DNA of 64,000 nt from positions 124,001 to 188,000 of the forward strand of contig JAFARE010000001.1 of assembly GCA_019245575.1 (NCBI GenBank), written 5' to 3'. The translations under genes and the position numbers were made by a program. Under the pieces are notes generated by a model that had not been told where the DNA came from, made no database searches, and saw nothing but the letters and a program-made list of their open reading frames with translations. Below are positions 1 to 10,332 of the stretch, piece by piece; within the stretch, counting starts at the first letter, position 1; the number at the start of each line of letters is the position of its first letter. Origin of the DNA: Candidatus Dormiibacterota bacterium (GTDB taxonomy: Bacteria > Chloroflexota > Dormibacteria > Aeolococcales > Aeolococcaceae).

Positions 1-925
1 CGGGTGTGAGCCGGGGCAGGACGTCCAGCGCGCCCAGGTTCTCGCGCAGCTGCGACGCCCGGCTGGCCCCCGTGATCACCGTCGAGACGCGCGGGTTGGC
101 GGCGCACCACGCCACCGCCACCTGGGCCATGCTCGCGCCGAGCTCGGCCGCGATGGGCTGCAGCGCGCGCACCTTTCGATTCGCATCCGTGTCGGTGAGC
201 AGCGACTCGAGCCACTGGTAGCCCGGCAGTGTCGCCCTGCTCCCGGGCGGCACGCCGTCGAGGTACTTGCCGGTGAGCACGCCTGACGCGAGCGGGCTCC
301 AGGTGGTCAATCCAAGCCCGATGCTGTCGTACAGATCGGCGAACTCCTCCTCGACCTTGGTGCGCTCGAGCAGGTTGTACTGCGGCTGCTCGACGACCGG
401 TTTGTGCAGGTGATGACGGTCCGCGATCGACCATGCGTCGAGGATCGCATTCGCGCTCCACTCCGACGTTCCCCAGTACAGCGCGCGTCCCGATTCGACG
501 ATGTTGTGCATCGCCCAAACCGTTTCCTCAATTGGCGTTTCCGGGTCGGGCCGGTGGCAGAACACGACGTCGACGAAGTCGAGCTGCAGCCTGCGCAGCG
601 AGCCCTCGATCGCCTGCAGCAGGTATTTGCGATTCAGCGTGTTGCGCGTGTTGACCGAGTCGGCGATGCCCCAGAAGAACTTGGTCGACACGAGATACGT
701 GTGCCGCGGCCAGCCGAGCGCGGCGATGGCCTCGCCCATGATCGTCTCCGACTCGCCCCGTGCGTAGACCTCGGCGTTGTCGAAGTAGTTGACACCCGCG
801 TCGTACGCCTCGGCCATCACCTCGCGCGCCGTCGCGTCGCGCAGCTGCGGGCCGAAGCTCACCCATGAGCCGAGGGACAGCACGCTGACCTTCACGCCGG
901 CGCGACCGAGACGGCGGTACTGCAC
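1..925 (-). CDS. aldo/keto reductase (partial, runs off the left edge)
   Basis: Minus-strand frame from GTG at 925 reads [25 protein letters not shown]...[19 protein letters not shown]...VSTKFFWG...; AKR/potassium channel beta-subunit-like motifs. Confidence 0.9.
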   Translation of the reverse strand, partial: MQYRRLGRAGVKVSVLSLGSWVSFGPQLRDATAREVMAEAYDAGVNYFDNAEVYARGESETIMGEAIAALGWPRHTYLVSTKFFWGIADSVNTRNTLNRKYLLQAIEGSLRRLQLDFVDVVFCHRPDPETPIEETVWAMHNIVESGRALYWGTSEWSANAILDAWSIADRHHLHKPVVEQPQYNLLERTKVEEEFADLYDSIGLGLTTWSPLASGVLTGKYLDGVPPGSRATLPGYQWLESLLTDTDANRKVRALQPIAAELGASMAQVAVAWCAANPRVSTVITGASRASQLRENLGALDVLPRLTP

Positions 926-951
926 GCGGGCCTACAACCTGCGCCGGCCGG

Positions 952-3186
952 TCAGCCGAGCGGACCCATGCCGATGCGCTGGGGGCCGACCCACGCCGAT
1001 CCGCTGGGGCGGTACGCCTCCCACAGGTTCGCGTCGCCGCCCTGCCAGAAGACGTCGTCCTCCGTGCCCCAGCCGGTGGCCGCGGGGGGCGAGCCGATCG
1101 GGCCCATGCCCACCTGGGTGGGGCCCAGCCAGCCCGATCCCTTCCACGCGGCCATGCCGATGTTCCCGTCGGGCTGCCGCCAGAAGACGTCCTCCTCGTC
1201 GCTGGGCAGCACGGCGGCGGAGGGCGGCGAGGCGAGCGAGCGCATGCCGACCGGCGTCGGGCCGTTCCACCGCGAGCCCAGCCAGAACGCCTCCCACAGC
1301 TGGCCGTCGCCCCCCTGCCAGAAGACGTCCTGCTCGCCCGAGCTGTGGGCGACGGCGGTCGGGCGCGAGCCCAAGGGGCCCATGCCGATCCTCCGCGGTT
1401 GCGCGAACCACGCACCGCCGATCTGCAGGCCCTCCCAGAGGTTGCCGTCGCCTCCCTGCCAGAAGACGTCGATCTCGGATCCCCACGCGGCCACCGTGGG
1501 CGGTGAGCCGAGCGGGCCCATGCCACGACGGAACGGGCCGGTCCAGCTGCCACCCGAGTCGACGGCCTCCCAGAGGTTCCCGTCACCGCCTCGCCACAGG
1601 ACGTGGACGTCACCGTTGGGCTGGATCGCGATCGCCGGTGGCGAGCCCAGCGGGCCCATGCCGTGCGGCGTGGGGCCCGTCCAGTGAGAGCCGTCCCAGT
1701 ACGCCTCCCACAGGTTGCCGTCGCCGCCCCTCCACACCACGTGCTGATGGCCGGACGCATCCGCGGCGGCGGCCGGCGGGTTGGCCGAGCCGACCAGCTG
1801 CGCCGGCGCCACGAACACCGCGAGCCGGTTGCCGGCGGGCACGAAGAGCCGCCCGTACCCGGCCGCCGCGGTGGCGAAGTGCTGCGTCCCAGCGGGCAGC
1901 GACAGCCGGCTGATGATGGCGCCGCTGCTGGGATCGAGCCCGTAGACCGTCGTGCCGCCGAACATGCTCAGCGTCCACACCACGCCGCCGGCGACGATCG
2001 GCGCGGCGCCACCGCCCGAGGTCTGGTACCAGAGTGTGTGGAAGGACGTGGATGAGTCGATGCTCACCGCGGCCACACCGTCATGACAGGGCACATAGAC
2101 CACGTTGCCGCTGACCGCCATGCCGCTGAACGCGGCATTCGACGTGGTGTCACACACCTGGTTGCTGGCGTTCTCACCGCCGCCCGGGTTCGAGTTGTTC
2201 GGCAGGGACGATTGGTTGAGCAGGTACCCGCGCCCGCCCTTGCCGATGGTGAAGAGCAACCCACCGGGCAGGAGCGACGGCCCCACCGAGCCCAGGTCTG
2301 TGTCGCTGCCGTTGAGCGACGCCCAGTCCTGGGGCGCACCCGGGGCGAAGAACGACGGCGCCCCGAGCGACGACGGAAACTTGAGCAGGCTGTTGCCGAA
2401 GTCGTAGCTATTGATATTGGTGGAGGACCCGTTGCCGGTGGCGACGTAGATGTTCCCCGAGCCGTCCACCGCGGGTCCCGACGTCGCCCACATGCCGCCC
2501 TCGTTGCCACCCGGCGTGTCATTCCACTGGTGCTGCTCAGCGCCGTTGGTTTCGGCGACCGTTTCCACGAACCCGTGATAGGCGCCGCAGTCGCCGTCGA
2601 GCCCGCCCCACTGGATGACGACGTTGCCGCTCGAAACGGCAAGCGCGCTGCGCTCCTGCTGCGTGTTCGGATCCATCCCCGACGGCGTGATGTTGTTGTT
2701 CCACATCACCGCTCCACTGCCGGGGTCGATCTTCGCCAGGTGGAACGCGTAGCTCGTCGATGAGAGCTGCACCTCCGCCACGACATAGAGGTAACCGCTG
2801 TCGATGACCGGTGTGCCGGTGATGCCGAGCGGTTTGATGTCGCCGCACGGAAAATTGCTGGTGCGTGGCGGTCCGAGATTGGCGGACCAGCGCAACGCAC
2901 CCGTGTCAGCGGCAAACGCATAGACGGTGTTGTTCTCGGTGGCAACGATGACGTCGCCACCGTACGCAAGCGGCTCGGCGTACACCGCGCCGTCGAGCCC
3001 TCCCGATGTCCAGGCCGCGCTCAGGTTGGTGAACGACGGCTCGCCGGTGTCGTCACCGGATCTGCCCGCGTCGAAGTGATATGTGGGCCATTGGGATGTG
3101 ACTGCCACCGCAGTGGTTGCGCTGGTGACCACTGCAACGATGGCGCCGACGAGCACGACGCGCAGGCCACGCCGGATCCCGGTCAC
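952..3186 (-). CDS. secreted PQQ-like beta-propeller protein with C-terminal six-fold tandem repeat (PLL lectin/tectonin-like propeller)
   Basis: N-terminal signal/TM; PQQ-like blade motifs (VIVATENNTVYAFAADTGALRW); C-terminal repeats (DVFWQGGDGNLWEAxxxGxxWxGPxxxGMGPLGSPPA). Confidence 0.85.
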   Translation of the reverse strand: MTGIRRGLRVVLVGAIVAVVTSATTAVAVTSQWPTYHFDAGRSGDDTGEPSFTNLSAAWTSGGLDGAVYAEPLAYGGDVIVATENNTVYAFAADTGALRWSANLGPPRTSNFPCGDIKPLGITGTPVIDSGYLYVVAEVQLSSTSYAFHLAKIDPGSGAVMWNNNITPSGMDPNTQQERSALAVSSGNVVIQWGGLDGDCGAYHGFVETVAETNGAEQHQWNDTPGGNEGGMWATSGPAVDGSGNIYVATGNGSSTNINSYDFGNSLLKFPSSLGAPSFFAPGAPQDWASLNGSDTDLGSVGPSLLPGGLLFTIGKGGRGYLLNQSSLPNNSNPGGGENASNQVCDTTSNAAFSGMAVSGNVVYVPCHDGVAAVSIDSSTSFHTLWYQTSGGGAAPIVAGGVVWTLSMFGGTTVYGLDPSSGAIISRLSLPAGTQHFATAAAGYGRLFVPAGNRLAVFVAPAQLVGSANPPAAAADASGHQHVVWRGGDGNLWEAYWDGSHWTGPTPHGMGPLGSPPAIAIQPNGDVHVLWRGGDGNLWEAVDSGGSWTGPFRRGMGPLGSPPTVAAWGSEIDVFWQGGDGNLWEGLQIGGAWFAQPRRIGMGPLGSRPTAVAHSSGEQDVFWQGGDGQLWEAFWLGSRWNGPTPVGMRSLASPPSAAVLPSDEEDVFWRQPDGNIGMAAWKGSGWLGPTQVGMGPIGSPPAATGWGTEDDVFWQGGDANLWEAYRPSGSAWVGPQRIGMGPLG

Positions 3187-3250
3187 CGGGACATTGTGCG
3201 TGACCGGCCCTGCGCGGGTCGGTCAGGCTGGAGCGATCACCCTTTCGGGA

Positions 3251-4828
3251 TCAGCCAAGCGGGCCCATGCCCAGCTTCTGCGGTCCGTACCACGTTGTGC
3301 CGGTGGGAGTGAACGTCTCCCACAGGCTGCGGTCGGTCCCCTGCCAGAACACGTCGAGCTCCTTCCCCCATGCGGCCAGCGCCGGATCGGATCCCAGCGG
3401 GCCCATGCCCACGTTCGCCGGGGTTGACCAGTTCGACCCCGAATAGCTGACGGCCATCACGCTTCCATCGACACCGCACCACACGACCACCTCGTCGCCG
3501 TTGGCGAGCAGCGCCGCGGCCGGCCTGGTGCCCACCGCCTGCACACCCACACCGGCCGCCGGAGTCCACGAGGTGCCGTTCCACGACGTCTCCCAGAGCT
3601 GCGAGTCGGGGCCGGTCCAGAACACGTCCTGCTCGCCGGTGGCCGGGAGCGCCACCGCGGTGGGCGGCGAGGCCACCGTCGCTGCGGACACGAGGCGGGC
3701 GCCGAACCACATCGCGCCGCTGCGCACTCCCTCGTAGAGCTTGTCGTCCGACCCCTGCCAGAAGATGTCCGCTTCCTTCCCCCATGCGGCGACCGCCGGC
3801 GGGGAGCCGAGCGGGCCCATGCCGCGATACACCGGTCCGCTCCAGGTCCCATTCGACGCGGTGGCCTCCCAGAGGTTGGAGTCGGCACCCTTCCAGAACA
3901 CGTCGAGGGAACCGTCGGGCAGCACGGTCAGCGCCGGCGGCGAGCCGAGCGGGCCCATGCCCACGAACCGCGGGCCGGTCCAGCTGCCGTTTTTCCACTC
4001 GGCCTCCCACAGGTTGGCGTCGGCGCCCTTCCACACCACGTACTGCGCGCCCGATCTGTCCGCAGCCGCAGCGGGCGGGTTGGGCACGGCGAGAGGAGCG
4101 CTGGGCGGCGAGCCGTAGTAGGGGAGCGCGCCCGCGCTCGCCTGGTCGAGGTCGACCCGGCCGTTGATCCCGGGCACCGAGCCGGCGTCCGTGTACTGCC
4201 AGACCTTGCAGCCGTATCCGCCCCAACCCTGGGCGGGCAGCGACGGGCTGCTGACTCCCCAGTTGGCGACCCAGAGCGGATCGGTGACGAATGCCGACGA
4301 GCCGACGTATGTGTCCCACCAGCTCGGCGACGTGTAGATGACCGGGTTGGCCCCGATCGCCGACGCCACCGCATTCACCGTGGTCTGCAGGTTGGCGACG
4401 ACCGTCGACTGGGGTTGACTGTCGGTCACCTCGACGTCGATGGCCGGAAGCATGTCGCCGCGTCCGAATCCCACCTCCTGGAGCAGACGCACGAGCAGGT
4501 TCGCCTGCGCGACGGGGTCGTCACCCGGGTGGAAGTAGAGGTACGCGCCCGGGACGACACCGGCAGCGACGGCGTTGTACCAATTGCGCCGGAAGTCGCT
4601 GTCGACGGTGCTGCTTCCCTCAGCGGCGCGGATGAAGGCGAAGCTGACTCCACTGTTCGCCACCGCCTGCCAGTCAACCGACGTGCCCTGCGCCGAACCC
4701 TGCCAGACGCTGACGTCGATGCCCTGGATCGTCGACGCGTGCGCGGTGCGCGTCACCGCTGACCCGTGGACCGCGGAGAGCACGAGGCAGACGAGGACAG
4801 CGGTCATCGCTCTCGTCCGAATGCTCAC
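3251..4828 (-). CDS. secreted glycoside hydrolase family 25 (lysozyme-like) with C-terminal six-fold repeat module
   Basis: IQGIDVSVWQGSAQGTSVDWQAVANSGVSFAFIRAAEG...LPAIDVEV (GH25 signature), then the same GMGPLGSPPA repeats as the neighbouring gene; GTG start at 4828 preferred because the longer ORF overlaps the upstream gene. Confidence 0.88.
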   Translation of the reverse strand: MSIRTRAMTAVLVCLVLSAVHGSAVTRTAHASTIQGIDVSVWQGSAQGTSVDWQAVANSGVSFAFIRAAEGSSTVDSDFRRNWYNAVAAGVVPGAYLYFHPGDDPVAQANLLVRLLQEVGFGRGDMLPAIDVEVTDSQPQSTVVANLQTTVNAVASAIGANPVIYTSPSWWDTYVGSSAFVTDPLWVANWGVSSPSLPAQGWGGYGCKVWQYTDAGSVPGINGRVDLDQASAGALPYYGSPPSAPLAVPNPPAAAADRSGAQYVVWKGADANLWEAEWKNGSWTGPRFVGMGPLGSPPALTVLPDGSLDVFWKGADSNLWEATASNGTWSGPVYRGMGPLGSPPAVAAWGKEADIFWQGSDDKLYEGVRSGAMWFGARLVSAATVASPPTAVALPATGEQDVFWTGPDSQLWETSWNGTSWTPAAGVGVQAVGTRPAAALLANGDEVVVWCGVDGSVMAVSYSGSNWSTPANVGMGPLGSDPALAAWGKELDVFWQGTDRSLWETFTPTGTTWYGPQKLGMGPLG

Positions 4829-4932
4829 AGGATCGTCCTCGCCACGCCGCTCGGAGCGTACGGGCGGCCGGCTTGACGCAGGTGCGCGACAAGGAATCCG
4901 TAACAGGATCGTGAAGCAGCAATCGAGAGCGC

Positions 4933-6693
4933 TTATGCGGGCGCCCAAACGCCGAGCTCGAGGACGCGCACCGCGATGCGGACACTGCCGTGAGACAGCG
5001 TCGCGTCGCGCCACAGCCGGGGCTGCACGCCCTGCTGCTCGAGCGCAGCGGTGAAGGCCGCGAAACTGCTGGTGCCGTCACCGATCAGCACGAGGAAGCG
5101 CGGACGTCGCGCGGACAGCAGGGCCGTGCCGTCGCTCGGGTAGTCAGAGGGCAGCGCCTCGTCAACCCACAGATACTGCGCGGCCGCGACGTTCACCGCA
5201 TCGGACGCACCGTTGGGCCACCACAGGAGCATGTCGCCGGGATACGCCTGCACCCTGGGCACCACATCCTTCATCTGCGCCGCGACCGCGTACTCGTCGA
5301 CCTTCGTACCGGCGTCACCGAACAGCGTCGTGCCGTAGTCGGGTGTGAGGTACGGCACCTGCCCCGCGAAGAACGGCCGGTTCAGCGGCAGGCCGGTCGT
5401 CAGCACGTACGTCGCCGCCAGGAACCCGACCATCGCGACGGCGCCCGGCACTGCGACGTGACGCCGGATGCGAGCGATCGCCGAAACCGCGGGGATGAGC
5501 ACGGCAACCACAATTGCCGCGGCGAATGTCAGCTGCACCGAATCGCGGAACGGGCGGATCAACAGCGGCACGGCGACAACCGCGACCAGCGGCAGCCATC
5601 GCCAGACTCCTCGGCGTGACAGCAGGCCGATGCGCGCCACCGTCACCGCAATCAGCATGCTCGTACCGGCCCACAGCATCGAGGTGTACAGGAAGTACTC
5701 CAGCGTCCAGTTCTGTCCCGCGAACTGGCTGAAGACGTGCAGCAGGTAGGCGCCTGCGGTGCCCAACGCCAAAACCCATTCCGCGCTCCTGATCGCACCC
5801 GTCCTGCTCCGCAACGCCACCACCGCCCAGGCGGCGATGACCGCGGGCGGCACCAGCAGGTAGACGTCATAGATGAGGAATTGCCAGGTGCTCGAATGGA
5901 ATTTCGCGATCTCGGCAGGCTGGCGATAGCGGTTGATCGCCTCGATGGTGCTGCGCAGGATGTTGGCGTGGTCCAGCGCAACCTCGGAGGCCGCGAGCAG
6001 ACAGACGGCGGCGAAGGCGGCGCCCACCGCGAAACCCAGCAGCTCGAGCAGCATGCGCTGTCGCAGCCGGCGGGTCATCACCACGAGGTAGGCGAGGCCG
6101 AATGCCGCGACGGTCAGCACGGCGACGAAGTGCGCCATGACGGCCATCGCGGCGAACAGTCCCGCGGCGGCCATCCAGCCGATGCGCCTCCTGCCCGCCG
6201 CGGGCATGAGCAGGCAGGCGATGCCTGCGATGAGGAATGAGACCGCGCCGGCGTCGGGATAGTCGTCGCCCCACGCGGTGAGGATCACCGGGGCCGTGAG
6301 GATGACCGCGACCGCGACCCATCCGGCGGCGCGGCCGAACATCCGTCGCAGCAACAGATACGCGGGCAGGATGGCCACGAGCGCGAGCGCGTAGCGGTAG
6401 AGGTAGAAGCCGGGCAGCGCGCCACCGATGAGATAGAAGGCTCGGCCCGGCAAGATGAATCCGATCCTCGACCAGAAGTACGTGTTGACGCCGAACCTGC
6501 GCAGGAGCTCGTCGCCGTTGTCGATGTAGCCGCTGTACAGGTACGGGTCGATCATGTGCGGCTGGGTCATCGGCGCGATGTGCAGTGCGAAGAACGCGAT
6601 GACCGGCGCCGCCAGCAGGATCAGCGCCTCGACACCATTGACCCATCGCGCGCCGTCGGCCGGACGCTCGACAGCAGGCGCTTCCTGTGCCAT
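4933..6693 (-). CDS. polytopic membrane glycosyltransferase-like protein (GT39/ArnT-like)
   Basis: 586 aa with about 12 hydrophobic segments and N-terminal topology like GT-C enzymes. Confidence 0.6.
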   Translation of the reverse strand: MAQEAPAVERPADGARWVNGVEALILLAAPVIAFFALHIAPMTQPHMIDPYLYSGYIDNGDELLRRFGVNTYFWSRIGFILPGRAFYLIGGALPGFYLYRYALALVAILPAYLLLRRMFGRAAGWVAVAVILTAPVILTAWGDDYPDAGAVSFLIAGIACLLMPAAGRRRIGWMAAAGLFAAMAVMAHFVAVLTVAAFGLAYLVVMTRRLRQRMLLELLGFAVGAAFAAVCLLAASEVALDHANILRSTIEAINRYRQPAEIAKFHSSTWQFLIYDVYLLVPPAVIAAWAVVALRSRTGAIRSAEWVLALGTAGAYLLHVFSQFAGQNWTLEYFLYTSMLWAGTSMLIAVTVARIGLLSRRGVWRWLPLVAVVAVPLLIRPFRDSVQLTFAAAIVVAVLIPAVSAIARIRRHVAVPGAVAMVGFLAATYVLTTGLPLNRPFFAGQVPYLTPDYGTTLFGDAGTKVDEYAVAAQMKDVVPRVQAYPGDMLLWWPNGASDAVNVAAAQYLWVDEALPSDYPSDGTALLSARRPRFLVLIGDGTSSFAAFTAALEQQGVQPRLWRDATLSHGSVRIAVRVLELGVWAPA

Positions 6694-6779
6694 CGCGTGG
6701 CGTCATACCACGTCACGCAACGCCGCGGACCTTGTCCCGCGACCGGGCGGGCGAAGCGTGTGTAGGACAATCCGGCTCC

Positions 6780-7625
6780 TTGAACGCGTACCGGCGCGGC
6801 CCGCTGATCTTCGACGTGGTGGACCGCGGACCAGCCGACGGGACCCCCGTCGTGCTGCTGCACGGATTCCCCGAGACGTCGGCCTCCTGGGACCTGGTCG
6901 CGCCCGAGCTGGCCGCGGCGGGGTACCGCGTGCTCGCGCCCGACCAGCGCGGGTACTCGCCGCGCGCACGCCCGGGCGGACGGGGCGCATACCGGAGCAC
7001 GGAGCTCGTGCGTGACGTGCTCGCCCTCGCCGACTCCGCGGGCGCCGGCGCCTTCCACGTTGTCGGCCACGACTTCGGGGCGGCGGTCGCCTGGGTGCTT
7101 GCCATGCGCTCGCCGGAGCGCCTGCTCACGATGACCGCGCTCTCGGTGCCTCACCCGGCCGCCTTCCGCCGCGCGGCCTTCAGCGGACCGCAGGGGCTCC
7201 GCTCCTGGTACATGGCCTTCTTCCAGCTGCCCTGGCTGCCCGAGGCGATGCTCACGGCGCAGAGCTGGCGCAGCTTCGAACGGAACCTGGAGCGGTCAGG
7301 GCTGCCGCAGCAGTTCGCGGAGCGCTACGTCACCCACCTGCGTGAGCCCGGCGCGCTGACCGCCGCGCTCAACTGGTACCGCGGCCTCCGCCCGCTGGCG
7401 GACGCTCGCGCAACGAAGGTCGCCGTGCCCACGCTGCTGATGTGGGGCACCCGCGACGCGTACGTGCACGAGACGGGCATCCACCTGACGGAGCGGTACA
7501 TGTCCGGGCCGTACCGGCTGGCCGTCCTCGACGGCGTCAACCACTGGATTCCCGAGACCGCGGCGGAGCAGGTGGTGGAGCTGCTGCTGCCGCACCTTGC
7601 CGCTGGAGAGCCGGCCGCCGTTTAG
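6780..7625 (+). CDS. alpha/beta hydrolase (epoxide hydrolase-like)
   Basis: VVLLHGFPETSASWDLVAPELAAAGYRVLAPDQRGYSPRA...VVGHDFGAAVAW; TTG start inferred. Confidence 0.9.
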   Translation: MNAYRRGPLIFDVVDRGPADGTPVVLLHGFPETSASWDLVAPELAAAGYRVLAPDQRGYSPRARPGGRGAYRSTELVRDVLALADSAGAGAFHVVGHDFGAAVAWVLAMRSPERLLTMTALSVPHPAAFRRAAFSGPQGLRSWYMAFFQLPWLPEAMLTAQSWRSFERNLERSGLPQQFAERYVTHLREPGALTAALNWYRGLRPLADARATKVAVPTLLMWGTRDAYVHETGIHLTERYMSGPYRLAVLDGVNHWIPETAAEQVVELLLPHLAAGEPAAV

Positions 7626-9649
7626 CGCAGGGGCCGCGCCGCCACGGTCCGGATGCGCCACGGCGGCCCCGGGTCGAAGACCCGGATCGCGTCGCGGAAT
7701 ACCGCGCTCAGGTTGCCCGCGGGGATGTGCTCCCAACCGGCGCCGCGCTGCGGCAGCTCGCCCCCGCCCGCTGACGCGAACACCGGCATCGGCAAGGCGA
7801 ACTGCTCCCACTCCCGCCAGGGGAGCCGGTCCGCCTCGTCCCAGGGCATCACGGCGAGGTTCCAGCGGACCTCGCCAAGCACCTGAGCGCGGTGCGACGG
7901 CAGGACCGGCGCGGCGGCGAACGGCCGGGTGCGCAGGCGCTCGCGGGAGACGGCGCCGACCGCGCGCAGCAGCGTGAGCGCGATCTCCTGTGTGTCGGGA
8001 AGGATCTCGAACTCGCTCACCCGGTCCACGAGGACCGCGATGCCGCCGGCCACGATGAACCGCCCGGCGGGATAGCCGCTCAGCCGGTCCCTGCCCCAGC
8101 GCGGTGCGGGCTCAGCGGGCCGGTAGATCGCCCCGAACGGCGTGTCTGCAACGCATTCCAGCGCCGGCCGTGGCATGCGGATGTGCAGCCGCACACGGTG
8201 GTCCTCGCGCCGGTTGACCCACTCGATGTGCAGCCGCGCGAAGGACTCGCCCGGCATCCAGCTCGGCGCCAGCGGGACCTCCGCGGACACGTCCTGCGCA
8301 TCCGGATCGCAGTCCTCGTTGTACGTGTCGCCCCTGTCGACTTGGTCCAGCACACGCATCGCGGGCACGGCGAAGCGCGCGATCGAGGCGGCGTCCGGCA
8401 CCACCGACACGGGCGCCCAGCCCAGCCCGGGCACCGACTCCGCCTGCAGCACCTGGCCGCCGCTCACGGGCGTGCGCGTCTCGCGCGGCCACGGCGACGG
8501 GTTCCATGCGTACATGCCCGCCTTCTCGAGGTGCGATCCCAGCTGCCTCAGCGCGTCGTCGACGACGCCGCGCGCGAGGTCGCGCGCCGCGCGCGCGCGC
8601 ACCAGCACCGCGTCGGTCACCTCGTCGACGCTGGTGGCGCATATCGAGTCGTGCGCGGCGTTGCGCACGAGGTTGTGCCACGCGGCCTCGAGCCGCTCAG
8701 CCGGGTAGCGCGCCAGACAGAACGCCGCCAGCGGCTCCGCGTACCGCTCCAGCTCGCGCTCCGCCGCGGCCGTGGCGAGGCGTAGGTCGACGCGGTTGCT
8801 CACCACATTGGGCAGCAGCGGCTGCGAGCCCGCGCTGCGCAGCTCGCCGCGCACCGCGGGTGCGCTGTCGTCAAGCGCGGGCAGCGAATCCCAGTAGCGC
8901 TGCAGCGTGGAGAACTCGCCTCCCGCGGCGCTGATGTGGCGTGGGATGTCGACGCTGGTGCGATGGTCGTCGCCGCTCAACAGCAGCGCGTCGCCGCCGG
9001 CCTTGGCATCACCATTCTCGAGCCACGCCGCGAACCCGCGCGCGTCCTCGAGCAGCGCAAGCTGGTAGTAGCCGCTGTCGATGTTGAGCGTCTCCGCGAC
9101 GGTGCCGTCGAGGCCGATCCAGTCGAACCGCCGCGAGGTGATGCCCGCAGGAACGCCGCGCATGGCCACCGCGCGGCGAATGCCGAACATCGCGAGGATC
9201 TGTGGCAGCTGGGCGATCTGGCCGAACTGGTCGGGGCAGTAGCCGATCATCATCGGCCGCGCGCCCAGCTCGCGCGCGCGGCGCCGTCCCATGTCGAGGT
9301 TGCGGATCGTGGTCTCGCCGCTGACCAGGAACTGGTCGCTCAGGGTGTACCAGGGACCGAGCAGGAGCGCGCCGCGCTCGGTCGCCGCGCGCACGCGCGG
9401 GACGTCTTCCGGATGCGCCTCCAGGTGCGCGTCGACCATCGCGACCTGCCCGTCGGGCATGAATGTGAACTGCGGGTCGCGCTCGGCCGCGTCGAGCACC
9501 TCCGCCATGACACGCCCGAGCCGCGCCTGGAACGACTCATACGTCTGGTACCACTCGAGGTCCCAGTGCGCGTGCGGCACGACGTGGATGACGGCCCGGG
9601 GCGGGGCGGTGGCTGCGTGCTGGGACGTGGACGGGACGGTGACTGCCAT
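7622..9649 (-). CDS. glycoside hydrolase family 38 (alpha-mannosidase-like)
   Basis: IHVVPHAHWDLEWYQTYESFQARL...GPWYTLSDQFLVSGETTIRNL; catalytic HxHWD motif. Confidence 0.9.
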   Translation of the reverse strand: MAVTVPSTSQHAATAPPRAVIHVVPHAHWDLEWYQTYESFQARLGRVMAEVLDAAERDPQFTFMPDGQVAMVDAHLEAHPEDVPRVRAATERGALLLGPWYTLSDQFLVSGETTIRNLDMGRRRARELGARPMMIGYCPDQFGQIAQLPQILAMFGIRRAVAMRGVPAGITSRRFDWIGLDGTVAETLNIDSGYYQLALLEDARGFAAWLENGDAKAGGDALLLSGDDHRTSVDIPRHISAAGGEFSTLQRYWDSLPALDDSAPAVRGELRSAGSQPLLPNVVSNRVDLRLATAAAERELERYAEPLAAFCLARYPAERLEAAWHNLVRNAAHDSICATSVDEVTDAVLVRARAARDLARGVVDDALRQLGSHLEKAGMYAWNPSPWPRETRTPVSGGQVLQAESVPGLGWAPVSVVPDAASIARFAVPAMRVLDQVDRGDTYNEDCDPDAQDVSAEVPLAPSWMPGESFARLHIEWVNRREDHRVRLHIRMPRPALECVADTPFGAIYRPAEPAPRWGRDRLSGYPAGRFIVAGGIAVLVDRVSEFEILPDTQEIALTLLRAVGAVSRERLRTRPFAAAPVLPSHRAQVLGEVRWNLAVMPWDEADRLPWREWEQFALPMPVFASAGGGELPQRGAGWEHIPAGNLSAVFRDAIRVFDPGPPWRIRTVAARPLR

Positions 9650-9789
9650 GGACCGCTGGCTGCCTCTCGAGTGCTGTGACGTGTGCTGCGACGGTCCCTT
9701 CAGCGTACCCGCAACCGGGCGCCTGTGCGCATAACCAGACGCGGCCCTTCTCCCGGCGGCCCTCGGTGCAGGTGCTCTACAAATGAGCG

Positions 9790-10332
9790 GTGCCGACGGT
9801 GGTCGCGCTGCTCCGGGGCATCAACGTGGGTGGCCGCGCCATGGTCGGCATGGCGGCGCTGCGCGCGGTCGCTGAGCGATTGGGCTACGCGAACGTTCGC
9901 ACGCACCTGCAGAGCGGCAACCTGCTCGTCGACACAGACGCATCCGCCGGCGCGGTGGCAGCCGCGATCGAAGGCGCCCTCCTGACCGAGCTCGGTATGT
10001 CGGTCCGCGTGATCACGCGGACTCCTCTCGAGTTGCAGGACGTCGTGCGCAACGACCCGTTCGGCGAGGCGGCCACGGGGCCCTCGCGGCACATGGTTGT
10101 CTTCCTGTCGCAATCACTGCCGCAGGAGCGAGTCGATGCCGTCGCCGGCCGGAGCTTCGAGCCGGACGTTTTCAGGGTGATCGGCAGGGAGATCCATGTC
10201 TGGCTTCCCGGCGGAGTCATCGGTTCACGGCTCATGTCCGCTCTCTCGGAGAAGCGCCTCGGCGTCGTCGCGACTACGCGCAACTGGAACACGGTCGCCG
10301 CATTGGCCCGCATGTCGTCGCAGCCCGGATGA
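9790..10332 (+). CDS. DUF1697 family protein
   Basis: VALLRGINVGGRAMVGMAALRAVAERLGYANVRTHLQSGNLLVDT typical of DUF1697. Confidence 0.9.
   Translation: MPTVVALLRGINVGGRAMVGMAALRAVAERLGYANVRTHLQSGNLLVDTDASAGAVAAAIEGALLTELGMSVRVITRTPLELQDVVRNDPFGEAATGPSRHMVVFLSQSLPQERVDAVAGRSFEPDVFRVIGREIHVWLPGGVIGSRLMSALSEKRLGVVATTRNWNTVAALARMSSQPG

Noticed and set aside
955-1782. Regular DNA repeats that superficially look like a direct-repeat array
   Set aside because: They are in-frame protein repeats (about 138 bp period) of the propeller module, not a CRISPR array or satellite
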